NCBI GenBank assembly: GCA_935421135.1 | Contig: OW285187.1 | Coordinates: 13,355,929-13,419,928 of the forward strand | Source: Bugulina stolonifera | Taxonomy: Eukaryota; Bryozoa; Gymnolaemata; Cheilostomatida; Bugulidae | Length of the DNA: 64,000 nt | Direction of reading: 5' to 3' | Shown: piece after piece, positions 57,521 to 64,000 of the stretch | How the letters are laid out: each line of letters starts with the position of its first letter | Position numbering within the stretch: the stretch's first letter is position 1 | Made by a program: the position numbers and the translations under genes | The notes under the pieces: generated by a model | Seen by the model: the letters and a program-made list of their open reading frames with translations, nothing else | Databases searched by the model: none | Told to the model about the DNA's origin: nothing

Positions 57521-60500
57521 ATGGACCAGGAATCTGGTGAAGTTGTTGTCAAGAATAACAAAGACATTGTGTGCTACTTCATAACAAAACATTCATGGCG
57601 TGGCAAGTAAGTAAAAAACAAGTTTTTCATAATTATTCACATGGCTGCATTGTTTTTATGAATACTATTTTCAAATATTTTAAAATGTTATATTACGTAT
57701 AGGCCTATGGCCTATCGGACTTAGCTATTGTTGTTTGCTTCTAAAGGTACAAAAGAGTTTTCTCCGTTGGAACGGCTGCCATAACCACATACAATCCATC
57801 TTCATTAGAGATCACCAACCAGGTTAGTCTCTTTACTAAGTCACAATCGTAGTTCTATTAATTTCCATGTTCTTGTGCTAGTTAGTTGCCAATAAGGTAA
57901 TGGTAGCGTCACTAAAATTTAATGGAATTACGTAGCCTACTTTCCTTCAAAGCTTTGAAAGTGATCATGCAAATGTTTTATATATTATATATTTCAGTGG
58001 CCGTATAGCGAGTTTATTAAAATAGAGCCGAACATCAAAGCGCCGGGTAATAATGAGTTCCTGATCACAATGAAGAAAGGGTCCAAGAAGACCGAAACTA
58101 TGAAATTCTCTACTGATCACAGGGCAGATATCCTTACAGAGGCTCTGGTATGTAATCTCCATATGCCAGGTTACCCCTCACTTGCCTTCCACTAGTAAAC
58201 ATCATAGGTGGTGGAAGGCTGTAATGGTTAACTTTGCAGTCAATATACCAGAGGGTTACAGGTTTAAATTTTACGCAATATGCTTGTCGTGAAAGGTGAA
58301 CTCTTCCACTTGACCACATCTTTGATTTAAGATGGCTAAATACTACGCATCTCTGATTCGGATCATTATGTAGGACATCTCTATGGCAAATCTGGGTTCT
58401 TGTCTCACAGCTTATTCATTTTTACACTACAGCATGCCTGTATTCATGTATTTATGTTACAATTGTTTATCTACCTGCATATCCTGTATATTCTCTTCAA
58501 TTAAGACTCTTATGCAAAACAATAGTCTAGCTATAACAGATCTACGCCTACATTCTAGATTCTATCTAGTGCTATAGCCAATGCTCTCCTTGTATTTGTA
58601 GCGTCACCAGGACCGATTCGCATCCCCAGTAACACAACGAAGAGTAAGTGAACATTGTGTGTGTAGAGCACCATATTTCAAATGGTTTTCCACTAATACA
58701 TATTGTACGCTTTATTTGATCACACTCGAGAGATATAGTTTTTATTGCAATTTACAGCTCCTTCAGTAACATTTACTTAGTTTATTTATGTGTACCAAGT
58801 TTCACTATAACTTTGCATTCATCTGTAAATTCTACACGCCATGCCCTACTTCAATATGTTGTAGAAGTTTGCAGCATACAAATACCATTGGTCAGAGAGT
58901 AAGGTGTCCGTGTCACTGAGTGTTAACGCCTCTTCTCTTGACCAGCTGGACAGTGCTGGACGTCTGCTCTGCTCCTATGATTATAAAGATATGGAGGGGC
59001 TAGTCACGGTCAGTCCTGCGATTTACCATTGTTTACAGGGTATACCCTAACACAGGTTATCACTATTATAATATACCATCTGCACATACAGATATATTAA
59101 TGAGGGTTTTCTGTAAGATAGTACTCTTATAGGTCATATATATATAGGTCATATATATTGGTACATTCATGAATCTTGTCTCTGTTCTTCAGGTCACAGA
59201 CTTTCCAGGTGGAGTGTGTGTAATACACGGTGGATTCAACAGACTGGTGAGTGCCACTATCATGTACATGTACATCTATACTACAGCAACCCATTATCCA
59301 TATATTGTTATGGTCAAGTAGTAAGTGTCATTGTATCACTTGTTCGCAAATTACCAATTTTTTAAAAGTTTACATACATATAAATGCACAGTATATGATG
59401 TGTGTGATATTTTAGCATTTATTTCAACTACAAGAAGCTGATCAGCTGATCAAGGCAGTGATGGAAGCTGCCGCGGCATTTATTGGTATTTCTATAAAGC
59501 AGCGGCGGGAGCCTATCACATTTGAAATGTTCCAGAACAATCGTCTAGGAAAATTTAGGTAACTTCAATCTTCTGTCCCCAGCAGTATGGATCGGAATGA
59601 ATGTGTAACTATTTTAATATGAATGTATGTTGGCTAATACTAATGTCGTATTGATATATGTTACTTGAACAGTACTGACGAAGCTGTGACATCATACGCT
59701 GAGTTTATGGTACAGAAGCACTGCCAGAGACATCTAGACCCAGTGAGGAGGATTCTATGTCTCACAGAGACCTGTATATTAGAGAGAGATCCTGCTACAT
59801 ATCATATATGTACGCTCAAACCACTGAGTGAGGTGAGCACATGCTATCCTATACAGTTACACAAGCCTTCTACATGCTACTTATTTTGTCTATAATCACA
59901 ATGTGTACAAGTATTAGTACATGTAGTTTAAATCTGCAGCATAGGGATGTGGTACTCTGTTGTGCCATCTCTAAAAGTCTTTTCTATATACTCGTACATG
60001 TATAATGGTTTCAAATACTTTGGTTTTATTATGATATTTTAGCTCCAAACATATTTTATCGAGCACTTTTGCCATGGGTGCAATTTTGTATTATATATGT
60101 ATATATATATTGTAGATATTTGCAATTGTACGGAGTGAAGTGAACCCGCAGATGTTCAGTATAGAGTATGTGAAAGGTGCTATTAGGACTTACACGAGTA
60201 CAGAAAGAGATTCACTAATAGCCTCAGTTCTAGACGGGGTTAGGGCCTCTGGTAACAGGGATGTATGTGTTAAAATGAACTTTACAGATAGAGGGAAACG
60301 TTTAGGTAATTGTTTATGTATAATACAAGGTGTTTTATCCTTCATTACTCCTCTGTTGTGTTCATGTGACTACAACGATATCGTTGTATACTTCCTCTTT
60401 TAGTGGAAGCGTTGTCTCCTCTAATACATTAATCCTTGAGTCAACCACACCAATCCTCAAGTTACTTTAATGGATTTCCATTCAACTTGTTAGGCATATA

Positions 60501-63500
60501 TTTACATTCTGAAATGGCATGTTTGTATTATGTACATTAATTACCATTAGTGTTGTTTGGCACATCATGCATGTCTCTGTATGTAAGTTATACAGAGATA
60601 TCTATATTCTACTTGTTATAATTATACATGTTGTGCACACATACATGTTACATCAACTGTGACAGGGCCATTCACCAAAGCTGTTGATGAGGAAGTAGAA
60701 AGCCAGCACCTCCGATTCATCCAGTCTCCCCCTAGTAACATGGACTTTGCTATGGCTGTCAACAGATTCAACTCAAACATATCCTACAGTGGACTCCTAC
60801 ATGCAGTCACAGCTGAGGTAAGTCAGTCAGTGGGTTGTGCTGATAGCTCTCTACAATTCATCTCTATAGTTTTATACCGCATATCAGAATTTCATCGTTT
60901 TATAATCGTTTGATTTACCAAGTGAAGAGTTGAGAAACCTACGAATGGCTACTGTGTTTGTGTACTACTAACCATTTCAGTCTTTGGAGTTATCTTCGAC
61001 ATGTAATTGTATGATCTAGAAAATGGAGAAGCAACTTCGAAGTTGGGAAGGATTACTTTGTTTGGTTGAAAAATGATGCTATTGCATCAATATAACTCCC
61101 CCACTAATTTACACTGTGCAGTACTAGAGAAGTATAACATAGCCTGTGTTCTATGTGTCGACAGGGCTTCTTCTCTGAGAACAAGGAGAAGCTGATCAAT
61201 GGTACCCTTTCTGCCTTGATAGCAAAGGAAGGAGACCAGGCTACAATACCAAATGAGGAACTAGAGATGCAATTTCATGCGTTAAGAAGATTGGTGGCCT
61301 CTAAGGCTGGGTTTGCGGCCTTCACCAAACTTGCTGGGTCAGTTACAAATGGTATCAGTACAGTTCCATCAACAATAATTGTGTCCCCATTATGGCCAAA
61401 TATTATCTAGCATTTAAGCATATCACTCACTGTCTTTCTAAAAACTTTTTTCAGACTATGAATGTCCATACCTGCCAATAAAAATCCCATCAGCAATCTA
61501 ATTTGGGCATTTTGCTAGCTAATATTGGAATTTTGATACTGTGTTGAGTAAGACAGTGTAGCTGTAACTATATTAATGCTGATAAGCTCATAATCCCATC
61601 TTCAAATTTTATGTACTGGTACCCCTATGTAAAACGGCATGTATATTGTAATTTGTGGACAAACATGCATGCATAATTACTGACTCCTTCCGTTTCTATG
61701 TACCAATGCCGTCAATTATTCACTGTGTCTTGTGCAGTATGAGAGAGAAGATGGGAATAAAGGTTGTGAAGGCGCTGAAGAGACAGAATGATGGGGTAAC
61801 ACATGCTGCTATAGATATGCTGAATGCTCTTCTTATGCCCATGCATGACAACTATGAGCTGAGACAGGAACAGCTAAACAAAGCCTCCCTCCTCTCCACT
61901 GAGAAGTTTCTTAAGGGCCTGCTCAGTAAATTCACTTCAAATGCTGTAAGTCTGCCTGCACAGTCTAGAAATAAATTTATGGTGTTAACTCAGTGGCCGG
62001 TCTATACTATCACACACATGTCCTTTAAATGTTAGATCATTAGCACATCTAATGTGTAGAACACAATGATCTCTCTATTTCAGCTGCAAGGAACTGGTGC
62101 ATTGATTATCAGCTCAATGTTGGACTTCATGACGTTCTCGCTGTGTGCACCGTACAGTGAGACTACAGATAGTAAACACTTTGACACTTTCCTTAATCTA
62201 ATAGCAGACCAGGGCAGACCTCTCTATAAACTCTTTCAGGTAGGTAGACCTACACATTGTATTATGTAGACAAGTTATCTACTCTCTTAGTGAGCTGGGA
62301 ACACAACTCCAAACCATGTTATGTTAAGAACAGAATTATGGTACCCCACATGTTGCTCACCCAATTTGTATAATATAGAAATGTTAACTCAGTAGTGCAG
62401 CCCCTATAAACCACCCATCATTTTAGCTGACTTGAGAGGGAAATTTTGTCAAATTATTTTACTAGATGATTGTGCGGTGAGCACACCATACACATATGCA
62501 TGTATATTCTATGATATCTAGTAGCATTGTTAGCGGATCTATGCACATACTTGGGCTAATAGTTATAGCTATGTTGGTATCCGTTGTTATTATTTTTTTT
62601 ATAGCATCCTTCTATGGCAATAGTTAAAGGGGCGGGTCTAGTTATGAAGGCTATTATTGAGGAGGGAGACGCTGAAATCGCCGCTAAGATGCAGGAACTA
62701 GCGCTGGCCGAGGGTGCTCTACCTCGCCACCTTCTTACAGCCATGTTCACTAACAGCTCGGACAGTAGAGCACTGACCAATCGGCAGCTAAGTAGGCATT
62801 TGGTGGGATTATGGGTCACTGGACATCCCACAGCTATGGCTCTTCTCAAGAGATGCATGGTATGACTCACATTATTTGTTCCTACCCACTGCATTTTTGT
62901 TACATTTTCTGCCTTCAGAGTGACTGAAGTTAATTCTCACAATATATTCCACCCTCTCCAAACCAGAGTAACTATAGAGTCTCTATGAAAAGGATTGTCC
63001 GATGCTGTAAATATAGCAGGGTAGGCGGAGCCAAATGTCCTTCCTGTCAGCAATCCATTATCTGCTGGACTAAATTATACAACGTTGTGGTTGTTGTAAT
63101 ATTGTTGTACATGTAGATTGCAATAGCATACGGTTAAATTTCATTCATACATGTATTTTGGATCATGCCCGTAATGATGGGTGTTTGTTTATTATTGAGT
63201 CGTATGGTTATTACTAACTCTGAGGTAGTAACCTACAGTAAATATGATATACTATCTCTTACACCACAACATGTATATAAATGTTGTATGTCTCTCTGTA
63301 TTTTAGCCCAGTGGACTGTTGACCTACCTCGACTCTCCAGATGAAGTACCTGAGAAAGAGGCTGACAGGATGCACATCAGAGACAGTGTTAAGATGGCGT
63401 CAGATGCTTTCAATAAGAGCAGGAAGAACCCACAGTGGAAGTTAATAGAGAGACAACTTGAGAATGTGTTGGTGCACTGGAGGGCTCGTATCGGTATGGA

Positions 63501-63926
63501 AAAGAAACAGGTATGCAAAACAAAGAATATATCATGCAATTTATTATCTGTATAACTTTTGTGCTACGTTCTAACTACTGCCATGGATTTACCTATTCTA
63601 TTTATGATAAAGTGGGCAGGGCTCTGAGTGGAACAGTTCACATTCCAAAACTCTGTCTTGAAACTAGGACCTCAGGGCTACAGTTTACACATTAGCCCAT
63701 ATATCATTGCGTCATCCTAACTGTAATTCTTCAGCTAAGAGGCTTGTTAATTGCGATATACAAATTCTGGTCACTCTCAACCTAATCATTTCATATGCAG
63801 AAGGATGAAAAGCCGGTGGTGTTGAGAAAGAGACGTCAAAGAATCAAAAGTGAAGCCAATTGGCCATTGTTCTACTTCCACTTCAACAAGGATCATGCTA
63901 AGCCCAACCTGCTCTGGAACTATAAG
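57521..63926 (+). CDS. DNAJC13: DnaJ homolog subfamily C member 13 (RME-8), N-terminal part
   Basis: Sixteen exons, all in frame with GT-AG borders, give 773 codons; the gene runs off the window. Exons: 57521-57606, 57747-57822, 57998-58147, 58602-58643, 58865-59008, 59193-59246, 59416-59558, 59673-59832, 60116-60305, 60666-60817, 61165-61337, 61738-61945, 62084-62239, 62605-62859, 63307-63510, 63801-63926. RME-8 is a large endosomal co-chaperone (human about 2,240 residues) that binds PI3P, SNX1 and the WASH complex and drives Hsc70 in retromer sorting. The PH-like PI3P-binding start [16 protein letters not shown] keeps the key Lys, Trp, Tyr and Arg (residues 23, 26, 30, 32). [17 protein letters not shown], [48 protein letters not shown] and [10 protein letters not shown] blocks all match. 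The J domain and IWN repeats lie beyond the window. The segment before [11 protein letters not shown] is shorter than in the human protein. Confidence 0.95.
58205..58315 (+). repeat. tRNA-like SINE fragment in a DNAJC13 intron
   Basis: GGAAGGCTGTAATGGTTAAC followed about 40 bases later by a B-box-like CAGGTTTAAATTTT. Degenerate; intron between exons 3 and 4. Confidence 0.35.
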
Positions 63927-64000
63927 GTATGATACACATTGTCAGTATGCATTCACTGGTAGTCAAACTAGCAAGTCTATGTGCTGAGTAATTTTGTTTC

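Overview
The window is animal nuclear DNA: AT-rich, intron-dense, with GT-AG introns of about 100 to 2,500 bases and no operons. It holds the ends of two host genes, and between them about 45 kb packed with decayed and nested mobile elements. A cation-channel gene resembling CatSper, a P-element/THAP9-type transposase, PIF/Harbinger, hAT, Mutator-like and pogo remnants, and a strong excess of the palindrome TACATGTA fit a marine invertebrate, perhaps a sponge. That placement is inference; I cannot fix the species.

Region by region. Positions 277-11580 (+) carry the 3' part of a voltage-gated cation-channel gene, best matched to the CatSper (CatSper2-like) family. Its introns hold three hAT-type elements, each with terminal inverted repeats and a perfect 8-bp target duplication (1311-2165, 5793-7527, 9943-10230), a possible solo LTR (about 2384-2985) and a tRNA-like SINE. 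Positions 12180-24026 are a Russian-doll locus. A P-element-like transposase gene (THAP exon at 21715, coiled coil and catalytic part at 23190-24026) is interrupted by a 9.3-kb PIF/Harbinger-type element (12417-21690, TTA duplication, Myb/SANT-like gene at 20159-21388). That element is in turn interrupted by a very young 5.7-kb LTR retrotransposon (13204-18934; LTRs 608 bp each, two differences seen). The retrotransposon has gag and protease but no visible reverse transcriptase or integrase. In their place is an internal TATA-driven reading region with a C2H2-like zinc finger.

Positions 22930-51000 hold fragments of at least eight transposase or transposase-like families: hAT tails, a Mutator-like transposase (24697-26121), two copies of a GQNRN/GHS-type family, a pogo/Tigger transposase (32222-33420), two families known to me only as recurrent repetitive metazoan genes (36053-36615, 37089-39525), a further 1.25-kb hAT element (42383-43628), a ZNF862-like fragment and a THAP-tailed transposase-like gene (48061-50815). 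Positions 51580-56590 hold a solo LTR related to the young retrotransposon, a foldback structure made of 16-bp minisatellite units, and a 2-kb element with roughly 550-700-bp inverted arms.

From 57521 (+) to the window end is the 5' part of the host gene DNAJC13/RME-8: 16 frame-consistent exons encoding 773 residues. The two host genes are unrelated in function (a flagellar-type cation channel and an endosomal co-chaperone). Everything between them looks like genomic parasites inserted into one another.
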